A DNA stretch of 64,000 nt, from contig JACVTC010000035.1 in NCBI GenBank assembly GCA_016946835.1, forward strand, positions 447,001 through 511,000, in the 5' to 3' direction. The DNA comes from Neocallimastix lanati (nom. inval.) (lineage: Eukaryota; Neocallimastigomycota; Neocallimastigomycetes; Neocallimastigales; Neocallimastigaceae). The position numbers and the translations under genes are program-made. The notes below the pieces were generated by a model that did not search any database, was not told the DNA's origin, and was given only the letters and a program-made list of their open reading frames with translations. Below are positions 1 to 14,440 of this stretch, one piece after another. Every line of letters begins with the position of its first letter. Position 1 is the stretch's first letter.

Positions 1-1667
<1,667 letters not shown>

Positions 1668-2054
1668 ATTTAAAGTCGCAATTATTTCTAACTTTAAACT
1701 TTATTTATTTATTTATTCATTTATTAATTACATGAATATTTTTTTTTTTATAAAAAAACACAGAATTAATAAAAAAAAAATAAATACTAATTGTCTAATT
1801 AGAACATAATAATATTTTTAATAGTAATATGAAATAAAAAGTTATATTTACAATAAAGTGTATAAATAAATTCAGAAAAAAATTCATATGCAACGAACCT
1901 CACCTCCAGATTATAAGATTTCTGTTTAAAAAGGAATTCTTAATCCGTATTAGGGTTTGAATTAACTATCTGAAAGAAATTATGGTCTTCTTCTCTCAGA
2001 GGCATTGGCCCTGCTAGTCTATCTTACTGCATTTCCAGGGTTGAAACTCCAATA
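1668..2054 (+). repeat. Dispersed ~390 bp repeat, copy A
   Basis: This segment is a diverged copy of 12148-12535 read on the opposite strand. The best conserved core is 1890-2050, which is much less AT-rich than its surroundings. It contains shared blocks such as CCTCACCTCCA, GGTTTGAATT, ATTATGGTCTTCT and GGCATTGG. Weaker similarity extends leftward through 1712-1890. No open frame is conserved between the copies. It could be a SINE-like or MITE-like element, or a relic of a longer transposon. GGTTTGAATT weakly resembles a tRNA B box, but no full tRNA-like fold was found. Confidence 0.7.
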
Positions 2055-2095
2055 TATATATATTAAAGTTAATTTTAATATTTGAAATAAATAAT

Positions 2096-2135
<40 letters not shown>

Positions 2136-2409
2136 TTTTTCATTATAAATAAATAATATAATATCATAATAAAAATTTTTTGAAAATTAGGTTTATATAA
2201 TAATTATGTACATAAATAATTTAAATAATATATTAAAAATTGTTAATATACATTTTATAATTACATATATTTTAAATGTAATAAAAATTTTTAATTTTAT
2301 GGATATAAAATATAATATATGAATATATATTATATAATTCCAAAATTTTTATGATATTTATTTTAAAGTAAATTTCATAAAATATATTATCAATTTAAAT
2401 AAATATTAA
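2055..2409. other. Upstream region of the YSH1 gene
   Basis: AT-rich DNA with a pure T run at about 2098-2129, followed by mixed A/T up to the YSH1 start codon. No distinct promoter motif can be defended. Confidence 0.5.
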
Positions 2410-2786
2410 ATGGGCGTTAAAAGAAAAGCAATAGAAATAGAGGTTCCAAATGAAAATCAAACAGATATATTAAAAATAACACCATTAGGTGCAGGAAATG
2501 AAGTTGGTAGATCTTGTATTCTTTTAGAATATAAAGGAAAAACAATTATGGTAATGTTTGTAAATCCATGGAATTAAATTTTTGTTCAAAATGAGATTCA
2601 TTTTTTTCATAAAAAATGTAGAATAAATTAATCTTTTTTATTTTATGAAATTTTTAAAATAAAAATTTTATATATTGATAATACTATATTAATTTGAAAT
2701 TATTAATTAAAAATGTAATTATTTATTAATATGAAATCAGATTTTAAAATCCGAAATAAAATTTTATTATATAATTAATTTTTATC

Positions 2787-2831
<45 letters not shown>

Positions 2832-3774
2832 TATATGAATATAGCTTGATTGTGGTATTCATCCAGCATATACTGGTCTGTCATCCCTTCCATTTTTTGA
2901 TGAAATTGATCCCTCAGAAATAGATATAGTTTTAATTACCCAGTAAAATTTAATTTTATTTTTATAAAAGAAATTATAAAATTTTTTTATTTAATCTGAA
3001 TTTTATATTTTTGAAATTATTATTTAATTTTATTATTTTATTTTATTTTTTTTTTCTTTTTTTTTTTTAAATTTGTTCATATTATTAATTTAATATTTTT
3101 ATTTTAAAAGTTTTCACTTGGATCATGCTGCGTCCTTACCTTATTTTTTAGAAAAGGTATTTATAATATAATTTTTATTTAATAATATTAAATTTTAAAT
3201 TTATATAATGACTTGTATGTACAATATACAAATATATGTAGACAACATTTAAAGGTAGAGTATTTATGACGCACCCTACAAAAGCTATTTATAAGTGGTT
3301 AATATCAGATTATATGAGAGTTAGGTATATATTAAAGAAATATATATAATTTTAATAAATAATTTATCATTTCATTTTTATTAATGATATTCATAAATAG
3401 TAATGTGGTTGTGGATGATATTTTATATGATGAAAAAGATATTGCAAATAGTTGTGAGAAAATTGAAACTATTGATTATCACCAGGAAGTAGAAATTGAA
3501 GGTGTAAAATTTACTGGATATAATGCAGGGCATGTATTGGGTGCTGCAATGTTTTTAATTGAAATTGCTGGTATTAAACTATTATATACAGGTGATTATT
3601 CACGAGAAGAAGATAGACATTTAATGGCTGCAGAAAAACCAACTAATGTGTATACAGATATTATGATTTGTGAATCAACTTATGGTGTCCAAAGTTTAGA
3701 ACCAAGACTTGAAAGAGAAGCTCGTTTTACAAGTAACTATAAATATTTTTATATTACTAGTTAATGAAATTAAA

Positions 3775-3811
<37 letters not shown>

Positions 3812-4814
3812 AAAAAAAATAAATAAATCATTACATTTCAAAATTAAAAAATCTTTTAATTGATATTTTATTTTATATTTCTAATAATTATACAATTTTT
3901 AATAATCATATAATTTTAATTTATTAATATAATAAATACTTTTTAATTTTATTTTATTTAATTTTTTCAATGCATTATTATTACTATTATTATTTTTAAG
4001 AAATTATTAAAGAAATAGTTCAAAGAGGAGGACGTTGTCTTATTCCAGTATTTGCTTTAGGTCGTGCCCAGGAAATTTTATTAATTTTAGATGAATTTTG
4101 GCAAGAAAATTTAGATTTACATAGTATACCAATTTATTATGCTTCATCATTAGCTAAAAAGTGTATGGCTATTTATCAAACATATATTAATATGATGAAT
4201 GCTAAGATACGAAAGCAATATAAAGTATCCAATCCATTTGTATTTAAACATATTTCTTATTTAAAGAACATGGAACATTTTGATGATGTAGGTCCATGTG
4301 TTATGATGGCAAGTCCTGGTATGTTACAGGTAAATATATATATATATAGTTATAAATTTATTTTAAATATTAATATTTTCGTAATTGTATATTATTAATA
4401 TTATTACTATTAAAAGAATGGTTTATCAAGAGAATTATTAGAAAGATGGTGTATTGATAAAAGAAATGGTCTTGTTATTCCTGGTTATGTAGTTGAAGGA
4501 ACTATGGGAAAAGTTAATCATTAAAATAATATTTATTAATTTATTATTTACATATATATAAAAATTTTTTATAGATAATATTTACATATATATATAATTT
4601 TTTTTTATTTTATTTTATTTTTAATTATTAACTAGACTATTTTAAGTGAACCAGATGAAATTGTTTCTGTTACTGGTGCAAAGTTACCTAGAAAGTTATC
4701 AGTTCATTATATATCTTTTTCAGCACATGTCGATTATACCCAGAATAGTCGTTTTATTGATTTAATCAATCCATCTCATTTAGTATGTTTAAATATTTTA
4801 TATTTATATATATA

Positions 4815-4845
<31 letters not shown>

Positions 4846-5388
4846 CTTAATTAAAAACAAAAATTAAATTTATATTGAATTATTGATATTTATTGATTTT
4901 TATTGATTTCAATATATGTTCTATTGATGAATTTTTAATTAATATTGTTATTTAAGATTCTTGTACATGGTGATGCTAATGAAATGGGTAGATTGAGAAG
5001 TGCTTTACAAAGTAAATATGCCGAAAAGGAACATCCAATGCAAATTTACACTCCAAAGAATTGTGAAACAATTGAATTATATTTTAAAGGTAAAAAACAA
5101 GCTAAAGTTATTGGTGAAATGGCTAAAGTAGAACCAAAACATAATGATAGATTATCTGGTGTATTAGTATCTAAAGATTTTCATTATCATATAATGGATG
5201 CAAAAGAACTTTCGGAATTTACTGACGTTAATACAACTGAAATTATTCAAAAACAAAAATTAAGTTTCCATGGTACTTTTTCATTAGTTATTTTCCATTT
5301 AGAACAAATGTTTGGTGAAATTAAAATTATAGATAACGATACTATATTGGTGAATATTTTTTACTAATTTATTTCAACATTAACATTA

Positions 5389-5471
<83 letters not shown>

Positions 5472-6594
5472 TATATATATTTTTTTTAACAATAAATTTT
5501 TTTTTATGTTACTTTATTAAAGGTTTTTAATACGGTTACAGTAAAATCTATTGGAAAATCCCAATTACAGATAGAATGGAAAAGTGATAATACAGGTGAT
5601 ATGATTGCTGATTCTGTATTAGCAGTTTTATTACAAATTGAAGGAAGCCCAGCATCTGTTAGAAGTATATATATATATATATTGATTTTATTTATTTATA
5701 ATAATTATAATATATTTCATTAAAAAAACAACAAAAACATAAAGAATAATATTAATGATATATATATATATATATATATATATTTGATATTAATAAAAAG
5801 TGACTGAATCTATATGTTTACAAAAAAAGAAAAAGATTGATGAAGAAAAAGAAGTTGAAAAGAAAGACAAACTTGTATCAGTTGATGGTATAAAAGAAGA
5901 AAGTGAAAAAGATAATATTAAAAAGGAAGAGGGTGATTTTAAAGTATCAATAAAAAAAGAAATTGATGATAAATTAGATAGCAAAATTAATGATGACAAG
6001 ATATTTACTAATAATGTTAAAACTGAAGTAGTCGATCCAATGGAAGTTGATGAATCTTTAGATGATAAATTATCAAAAGAAAATAAGGATGAATTATCAA
6101 AGAATAAAGATAATAGTAAAGATGAAATATTAAGTGAACAGGCTAAAAAAGTAATGTTCCATAATATTATGGATAATAGTCATATACCATTGGAAGAAGA
6201 TATGGAATTTGAATTATATATGTATAAATTCTTATGTATGCAATTTGGTATTGAAAATGTTGATTCTGAAAATATGCCATTACCAATTATGCTTGACTAT
6301 TTTGGTAGTAGTGATGGTGTAACCTATAATAATTATGATAGAGAAACAAGTAAACTTTCAATAAAAGTTGATAACGACGCAAAAAATAAGAAAGACAATA
6401 ATTCTATATCAGATACCACAAGATCTAATAATAATGGTAAAAAATTATGGAAAGTTCATATAGATAATCATTGCTGTACTATTGATAGAAAAACTCTTGT
6501 AAGTTAAATTGATAATATATATATATTATTGTTTATTATATAATTATAATAATTATATATATAATTAATTAATAATTATTTTTTTTTTTATTTT

Positions 6595-6630
<36 letters not shown>

Positions 6631-6907
6631 ATTATATAATTTAATTATATTTAAATTATAGGAAATTAATTCAAATAATGATGATTTAAGAAAAAGAGTT
6701 TTGAATGTTGTTTCTAGAGTCAAGAAAATTTTGAGACCATTAAGTGAAACATGGAGTGATTTGCTAAATTTCAATAATACAGGATCTGGAGTTTCAGAAG
6801 ATGATGAGGAAGAAGAAGAAGAAGAGGAAGAAGAAGAAGAGGAAGAAGAAAATAATGAAGATAAAGATGAAAATGATGATAATGATGATAATGACGATGA
6901 TAATTAG
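2410..6907 (+). CDS. YSH1: Ysh1/CPSF73 pre-mRNA 3'-end processing endonuclease (12 exons)
   Basis: Nuclear endonuclease of the cleavage and polyadenylation factor; it cuts pre-mRNA ahead of poly(A) addition. Exons as read: 2410-2550, 2845-2942, 3111-3156, 3242-3324, 3401-3732, 4001-4329, 4417-4512, 4636-4782, 4957-5349, 5523-5664, 5801-6498, 6662-6907. They join in frame to about 916 residues. The metallo-beta-lactamase motif H80-F-H82-L-D84-H85 is complete; the codon for H80 is split by intron 2. Further metal-ligand motifs are GHVLG (H167) and YTGDYS (D188). The beta-CASP motifs ESTYG and FSAHVD follow. The C-terminal CPSF73-100 domain is interrupted by a long Lys/Glu/Asp-rich insert and ends in an acidic Glu/Asp tail, so the protein exceeds yeast Ysh1 (about 780 residues). 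Introns are AT-rich and contain ATT, AT and poly-T runs. Intron 7 would use the unusual donor GTTAAT. The start is the first ATG in frame with the conserved N-terminus. Confidence 0.93.
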
Positions 6908-7212
6908 ATAATCGGAGAGATAAATTTTATAATCAAAAAAAATTTCTAAAATTATAATTTATTATTATTCCAAGTTTATATATATCATTAAAATTACCAT
7001 CTTTGTTTCTTGTTTATTCATTAAAGCTAAAATATATTGATAGTTTTTAACATCAAACATTTATATTTTATATAAATTATATATGTTAATTTATTTATTT
7101 ATTTTTATTTTTATTTTTATTTTTTTTTTTTTTAGTTATTTTATTTTATTTTTTCCTTTTTATCGAATTTTTTTTTTTTTTTTTTTAATATATATATTTC
7201 AGTCATTATTAT

Positions 7213-7247
<35 letters not shown>

Positions 7248-7554
7248 TTTATATTAATAATGTTTTTAAAAGTTTTAAAATAAATTATAATATAAAAGTA
7301 ATAATTAAATATTATAATATATAAATGTATAGTATAAAAAATAAATATTTCCATAAATAAAAATAATTTAAAGAAAATCTTTTTTTTTTTTTTTTAAATT
7401 TAAATTTTTTAATTAATCATATATTTATAATTATTATTATTATTTTATATTACATAGTAATACAATACATTATACAATTATTTTTAATAAAAATATTTAG
7501 ATATAATCATTATTTCTTATATTTAATATTTTTTTTTTTACATAGATTTTATTC

Positions 7555-7598
<44 letters not shown>

Positions 7599-7609
7599 TA
7601 AAGAGAAAA
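6908..7609. other. Intergenic DNA, YSH1 to J-protein gene
   Basis: Only poly-T tracts (for example 7160-7185 and 7218-7244) and AT-rich filler. A pure A run (about 7558-7595) lies just before the next start codon and may be part of its promoter or 5' leader. No RNA gene or ORF is recognised. Confidence 0.7.
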
Positions 7610-8068
7610 ATGTTAAAAAATATAATCGATAAAAATGTAATTACAAGTTTAAGTAAAAGCAGAAATATAATAAATGCAAAATCAATTAAATTAATAATAA
7701 ATAATAAAATAGAGCAGAAAATTTTAAATAATGGAAGTATACAAAATCAATGTAGAAATCAATGTAGAAATTATTTAGTGAGTAGCAGGAATTATTCTAC
7801 TAATAGTAATAAAAATCCTTTTTTTGGATTATTACCAAGAAATGAGAATACTTTTCAATTAAAAATATCGAATTCAATAAATGATTCATCATTTAAATCA
7901 ATCATAAATAAATATTATAAAAAAAAATATTCTACTGAAACAAAAAAGAAGTATAAAGATGTACAAGGAGAATTGAAACAAAAATTAGAAGTGGTTCCTT
8001 TTAATTTATTAAGTAATGAAGCTAAGGAGGTAATATAATAAATATAATATAATGTATATATAATTTTT

Positions 8069-8132
<64 letters not shown>

Positions 8133-8391
8133 AAGAAATATTATTCTTTATAATAAAGATTTATTAAATAAAAAAAGTATAATGAAATTATAGAAGTTTA
8201 ATTTTTATATTAATAAGAACTAATAGATTCATTATTTACAAATATTTGTTTTATTTATTATTTTAATTATTTTAATACTATTATATATATATAAATTTTA
8301 TATAATTCATATTAAAAAATATAATTTGATAATTATAATAAATAAAATAATATGAATTATAAATTATTATTATTATTTTTTTGTTAATCAA

Positions 8392-8459
<68 letters not shown>

Positions 8460-10021
8460 CTAAATTAAATAAAAAAGATATATAAAAAATATCATACAGG
8501 AACATTTTATTCCAATTTTTTCTTAAATTTTAAAAAAGTTGAACAGAGGTATGTACCATTTTGGGTATCTTCAGCAATCGTTAATGTAACTATCGTTTCT
8601 TGTCAAGTTGGTTATGATTATGTGGCTCAAGTTTTAAATCCTATTACTAAACGAATGGAATGGCAAAATTTAACAGAATGGCAATATATCTATGAATTAC
8701 CTTTAACATTTCAAAAAAGTTATCGAGGAGATATGGAAATTATGCAACATTATGCTTCAAAAAAATATCCATTAAAATATATGAAGAAATTAAGAGGTGA
8801 ATTTGTAAATAATTCAGTAAAATGGAATGATTCTTATTTATATGATAATACTAAAATAGAAGGAAATAAAAGAAGAAAACTAGATTTATTTGAAGTAACC
8901 CCAGAAGAGGCTATTAAATTGGCATGGAAAGAAATTAATAATAATGAATATAACCAAGCAGAAAACTTTTTACGTGAGCATTATGGGGCAGATAAAGTTA
9001 GATTTTTAAAAATTAATTGTGAACCAGTTTCATTAAGAATTTCACCAATTTATGTACCTTTATATGTTTTCAAAACTAATTTTTTTAATTCTGATTTCCA
9101 TACCTTTGTTAATGCTAATAATGGTAAGGTTTCTGGTGTTCATCATTATGCTTTTGAAATTATTGGATTAATAGCAAGTGGCACCTCCTTATTTTATTGG
9201 TTCTTAACGGAACCAGAATTTATTCATCAAATCTTTAAATTTAAATACATCTTTTCAAAATTAATTTTACCAACAGTTTTTGTTGGTCTTTTAACTTTAT
9301 TCTTCCCATTTATCATAAAATATTATTACAAACATCAATTGCATTATGAAAGCATGAAAATTTTTGCAAGAGAACAACAAAATGCTCAAAATAGAAAGCG
9401 GGGAAAAAGAACAAGATGGAATTATGAATGGGTTAGACCATTAAGTGAAGAAAATAGAAGACAAAATTATTATGAGGAGCAAGTTAGAAATAAGAATTAT
9501 CAACAACAGCAAAAATATAAGAACAGAAAATCTTTCTGGTCATCTTGGAGAGATAGTTATGAATCAACAAGAAATTCTAATACTAATACCAATACCAATG
9601 AAAATTCTAATACTTATAGTAATACTTCTTCATCTTCATCAAATGTTAACATTAATGATTTAACATTATATAAGGTATTAGGTGTAAAGCCAACGGCTAC
9701 AAAGGAGGAAATTCAAAAGGCCTTCCGTGAAAAGGCCTTAAAGACTCATCCAGATAGATTCCAAAAAACAGAAGAAAAAGAAAAAGCAAAAGAAAAATTC
9801 CAAGAAATTATTAATGCTTATACAATTTTACGTGATGGTAAATACATTTTTTTTTTTTTCCTTTGTTAATAATAAATAAAATTTAGTGTTATATATATAT
9901 ATATATATTTTATTAAATTATAATATTAAATAAATTATTAATATTTATAATTTATTATTTATAATTATAAATTTTAGATAAAAAGAGAAAACACTATGAT
10001 TTAACTGGTGAAATGCTTTAA
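7610..10021 (+). CDS. Membrane-anchored J-domain (DnaJ-like) protein, putative hydrogenosomal (3 exons)
   Basis: Exons 7610-8029, 8478-9837 and 9978-10021 join in frame to about 607 residues. Residues 1 to ~60 are rich in Lys, Arg, Asn and Ser and poor in acids, resembling an organellar presequence; in this phylum the candidate organelle is the hydrogenosome (inference). A soluble region (~150-360) precedes two hydrophobic segments at ~367-383 and ~403-421. A low-complexity Asn/Thr/Ser linker follows, then a C-terminal J domain at ~534-600 with the HPD tripeptide at ~564-566. Such proteins stimulate Hsp70 ATPase activity, here probably at a membrane. The first acceptor (aaaaaag before 8478) was chosen because it is the only nearby AG that keeps the frame open. 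Intron 1 holds a long poly-T run and a TAA array. No exact ortholog was recognised; the J domain is the firm part. Confidence 0.83.
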
Positions 10022-10060
10022 AAAAATTTGGGGGTATAAATAATTTTAGAAATATAATTG

Positions 10061-10094
<34 letters not shown>

Positions 10095-10521
10095 ATTAAA
10101 AATAATATAATAAATATAAATCTATTATGTAATATTTATTTATGATATGAAAATATACTAATAATAATAAAAAAAAAAAAAAGACAGTTAAATGGTTATA
10201 TAAATAATAATAAATATACAAATAAATAAAAATAATAAAAATATTATATTATATTATATTATATTTATTATTATCATTATTAATATTTATTACTTAAATA
10301 AAATTTATATTACTATTTGAATTTCATTTAATACTATTTTAGTTCCAATATTTTGTATAATTAATATTTATCATTAGTTATAGAAACTGTATTCATTAAG
10401 GATATATATATATATATTATTGCATAAAATTTTCTATGATTAATAAAAATTTGTTATTTTTTGATTTTTTATTATTTTTTATTTTACTTAATCTTTTACA
10501 TATTTTAATTTAAATTATATA

Positions 10522-10557
<36 letters not shown>

Positions 10558-10628
10558 AATGTAATACATAAAAATATATTAATCTATTTAATAATGCACT
10601 GTACGTGTATTCTCTTCCTCGTCTAATA

Positions 10629-10689
<61 letters not shown>
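10022..10689. other. Intergenic DNA with poly-A, poly-T and AT runs
   Basis: 3' flank of the J-protein gene. It contains poly-A (about 10064-10091) and poly-T (about 10528-10552) tracts and an AT dinucleotide run next to poly-T (about 10628-10688). Nothing coding is evident. Confidence 0.6.
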
Positions 10690-11456
10690 TAATATTATGG
10701 GAAATATTCTTTAAAACAATAATTGATTGATTGTAAGCACTATTAAAAAGAAATATATCATTTGCTTTTTCCCTTTGATCCCAATCAATAGTTTTGAATA
10801 TCACATAAATATCAATATTAAAACCAGTCAGTCCACCACTATTATCATAATAGGACAAGAATGGTTAAATTACTTTTAATTCTTTCTATTATTTCTCCTT
10901 TTGTCATAATATAATCCATATCTGACTTTCAATCTATTTTTATTGTTGCATTGTAAAGATCAATCAGATTTTAATTTTTAGTTAGTGATTTAAGTCTTCC
11001 ACCAACAATTATATTATTAATCAATTCATTGACCTTTATTTTTTTTATTTTTATAGGGCAAGTACTGCATCATTCTGTGAAAGTGATGTCGTATAATCTG
11101 ACTGTGAAAAGATAATGGGTCACCACGAAGTGCTTCTTCACCGGCTGTCGCAATTTTTGTCAACACTTATGCCCCAAAAAGACTTTTCACATTTGTACAT
11201 TTAGAAGCATCTGATTGTTTGATAATAACAACTTGTTTATTATTTATATAGGGTCAGTCACTGTCAATAAAAATCCATACAAAATCAATATTTTTTTTTT
11301 TTTTTTTTTTTTGTTTCTAATTCTATTTCCTTCCTATCCCATTTAATTTTTTTGAACATAATATCAATACCAAGTTTAGAACAAATAGCCTCATCAAATT
11401 TATTATCGAAAATGGTTAAAAAGCCATCACCATCAATATATGTTTTCATTTAATTT
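10690..11456 (-). pseudogene. Decayed ORF of unknown family
   Basis: Read on the minus strand, this stretch has normal-looking amino-acid composition but several in-frame stops and at least two frame changes. From 11450 leftward it opens with ATG and a frame beginning MKTYIDGDGFLTIFDN. Further pieces include KQVVIIKQSDASKC, TAGEEALRGDPLSF and DLYNATIKID. The last piece, with GGLTGFNIDIYVIFK, ends near 10690 after a frameshift. Base composition is less AT-extreme than the flanks. This looks like one gene of at least 230 codons broken by mutation and by a poly-T insertion near 11290. I do not recognise the family and assign no function. Confidence 0.55.
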
Positions 11457-11669
11457 ATAATATATATTTTTATTTCATAATGAAAAATAAAAAGGGAAAA
11501 AAAAAAAAAAAATAAAAATAAAAACAAATATATTAATATGGAAAACTCTAAACATTCCTTTTGTTATATTTTAACATGATGTTTATATATTATAAATTTC
11601 TATAAATATATATATATTTGTATTTTACTTGTTTATTTATAGGATAATATTTATAAGATAATATTTATT

Positions 11670-11709
<40 letters not shown>
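11457..11709. other. AT-rich spacer with long poly-T
   Basis: AT-rich sequence ending in a pure T run of about 40 bases (about 11673-11715). No gene seen. Confidence 0.5.
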
Positions 11710-11713
<4 letters not shown>

Positions 11714-11718
<5 letters not shown>

Positions 11719-11935
11719 TTGGGATTAACGGATCTCTCCCTTAAAAGAATCAGAATTTTATTTGATTCTTTGCTATACCATTTCGATGTGGACATCTCTC
11801 TAAGAAATGTTAAACAAAGGCTAATATGGAAAAGATATTCACTATACACCGCTATATAGGAAGGACTTCTTTTCAGTGCTTTCTCGAACCATATCATCAA
11901 GGGAAAAACAGCCACACTAATCCTCAAAAAGACTA
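11714..11935. other. Short higher-complexity island, possible gene fragment
   Basis: About 220 bp of clearly more GC-rich sequence lies directly behind a long T run. The plus strand reads SLKRIRILFDSLLYHFDVD and then runs to a stop near 11860. The minus strand is open from about 11927 to the T run, beginning MRISVAVFPLMIWFEKALKR. Neither reading matches a family I know, so strand and identity are unresolved. A 3'-truncated transposon fragment is one possibility. Confidence 0.3.
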
Positions 11936-12147
11936 GTCATTGAAATGAACATTTAAATAATATAAATTATAAATTTAATAAACGTATGACGAATAATATT
12001 CAAGAATTAAATAAATATCTATAATTAAAACTAAATGGATAGTCCATATTGATATAAATAAAATTATTAAAAAAGATTTCAGTGAATTATTATAATTTTG
12101 ATGATTAAACCCATTAGACAATTATTAAAATTCAATTTTTTTACAAG

Positions 12148-12535
12148 CACTTGAGTAGCGTCAACACTGAAAATGCAGTAAGAGAGCCCAAGTAGCCAAT
12201 GCCTTTGAACGAGAAGACCATAATTTCATTCAGATTGTCAATTCAAACCTTTATCTGGAATAAAAATTCTTTTAAACCCGAAATCTTATAATTTGGAGGT
12301 GAGGCTCGTTACATATAAACTTTTTTCTAAATTTATTAATACACCCTATTTTTGAATATTACTTTTATTTCACATTATTATTTAAAATATTATTATGTTT
12401 AATTTGGTCAAATAATATTTATTTTTATTATTATTTTTATTATTATTATTATTATTATTTTTATTTTTTAAAAAAAAAATATTCATATAATTAATAAGTG
12501 AATAAATAAGTAAAGTTAAAGTTCACAATAATTAT
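12148..12535 (-). repeat. Dispersed ~390 bp repeat, copy B
   Basis: Inverted counterpart of 1668-2054. The core 12155-12320 matches copy A base for base over long stretches, with scattered substitutions and small indels. The outer part (12340-12535) matches more weakly and contains extra ATT repeats. The two copies are about 10 kb apart and flank the YSH1 and J-protein genes. The shared borders are soft, and no target duplication could be defined. Confidence 0.7.
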
Positions 12536-12630
12536 GACTATAAAAATAAAAAAACAAATTAATGGATAGGATTGATCAAGTTGAAATCTATATAATGAAG
12601 TAATATTGCTTAGGTCAATCAATGATATTG

Positions 12631-12663
<33 letters not shown>

Positions 12664-13112
12664 AAAGCAGAGCGAATAAAATAAAATGAAGTAAAGTATA
12701 ATAGAATAAAATAAAAATTAAATAAATAGTGGAAATATAAATACAAATACATAATGAATAAAATAAAATAAATAGTTGAAATATAAATATAAAGTACAAA
12801 TTGAATAAAATAAAATAAATAGTTGAAATATAAGTATAAAGTACAGATTGAATAAAATAAAATAGAAGAGAATAGAATAAACATTAAAATCATTTATCAG
12901 TAGTTCCTGAAATTCTCTTTTTCTACAATGTTATTATTTTTACGTTTTATTAATTATCTTTTTTGTATATTTATTTTAATTTTAATAAAAACTCTCATTT
13001 GTAGATATTAAGATACAAAATATAATAATATATATTTTTAAAAATTCAATGATTAATTAACCTTTATATAAAAGATATGAACTTATTAAATATAAATAAA
13101 TTAAATAGTTCA

Positions 13113-13148
<36 letters not shown>

Positions 13149-14409
13149 AATAAAAAAATAAAAAATAAAAATATAAAATATAAAATATAAAATATAAAAC
13201 TAGTTTAAAAAATATATGTAAAATGTCAATATTTAATTATCTTTTTTATATTAATAATTATAAAAATATATAATGTTGAAACTTTATTTACTAATAATTT
13301 ATTTTTTATTTTTAAATATATTTATTAAAATTTTAATGATATAAAAATAAAAATATTAGGATAAACTATCAATAAATAATAAATTGCATTAATTCATGTA
13401 TAATTCAACTCTATGTAAATGAAAATTATATATACAGATTTTTTTTTTTTATAAATACCTACTTATATATAAATTATATTAATAATAAAACAACTAATAA
13501 TATTAATTATTCAAATACATACTAATACTAATAATACTCCAATAATACTACTTAAAGAAACAGAATGAAAAATTAATAATAAATAAATAATAATAATAAA
13601 AGTTAATAAATCAATAATAAAATAAATAAATAATATTTAAAATAAATAAATAAATAATAATAAAAAGGAATATATAATAATAAAAGGAAGTATATAATAA
13701 CAAAAAGAAATATATAATAACAAAAAGTAATATATAATAATTAATAATTAAAAGGAATATATAATAATTAAAAGGAATATATAATAACAAAAAGAAATAT
13801 ATAATAATTAAAAGGAATATATAATAATAAAAATAAATAAGTAAATAATAAAAAGGAATATATAATACTAAAAAGGAATATATAATAATAAAAAGGAATA
13901 TATAGTAATAAATGATGTAAAAAAAAATAAAAATAAAAATAAAAATAAATATTTTCAAAGTTTTTATAAATTGAATTTAATTTTTGAAATATATTGGGTA
14001 CCGAAAAAATAAAAAAAAAATTAAATTAATTAACATTTAATTTAATGATATATTTGTATTATAATTAATAAATATGTTTAATTATATTATGTAATATGAT
14101 TTAAAAATAGATATTACTTTAAATCATTAATTATTAAATTCTATAAATTTATTTCGTTTTTTGTTTCATACTCTTTTTATATATACACTTCATATATCCA
14201 TTATTGTTATAAAAAAAGAAAAAAAAATGTATAAAATGATGTTATAATTTTCTTTTAAATATTTTTTTTATAATATAAAAAAAAAAAAAATTATTTAAAT
14301 AATTAACTTCAATAACTATATATTATTTTATTTACTTCATACTTAAGAATTCATAAATTAAAGTCAATAAATAAATTAAAACATCTTGTTTATCTAATAA
14401 TACAAAATT

Positions 14410-14439
<30 letters not shown>
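12536..14439. other. Intergenic DNA with two minisatellites
   Basis: A poly-A run (about 12633-12661) is followed by an imperfect tandem repeat of about 47 bp at roughly 12700-12870 (shared block TAGTTGAAATATAA). A second, degenerate array at roughly 13660-13915 has a unit of about 16-20 bp built on AAAAGGAATATATAATA. A poly-A run (about 14415-14440) abuts the next start codon. Apparent long minus-strand frames here are Ile/Phe/Tyr/Leu-only and are not credible genes. Confidence 0.7.

Positions 14440-14440
<1 letters not shown>

Noticed and set aside
1890-2054. tRNA gene or tRNA-derived head in the dispersed repeat (B-box-like GGTTTGAATT)
   Set aside because: No acceptor, D, anticodon and T stems could be folded together in either copy; the match to a B box is weak.
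2942-3111. Apparent loss of the first catalytic His of Ysh1 (Gln codon CAG at the end of exon 2)
   Set aside because: The CAG is CA plus the intron's GT. Splicing to 3111 gives CA|T, so the HxHxDH motif is intact.
13611-13958. Ile/Phe/Tyr-rich minus-strand ORF
   Set aside because: Composed only of AT-rich minisatellite units with no start context, domain or conservation.
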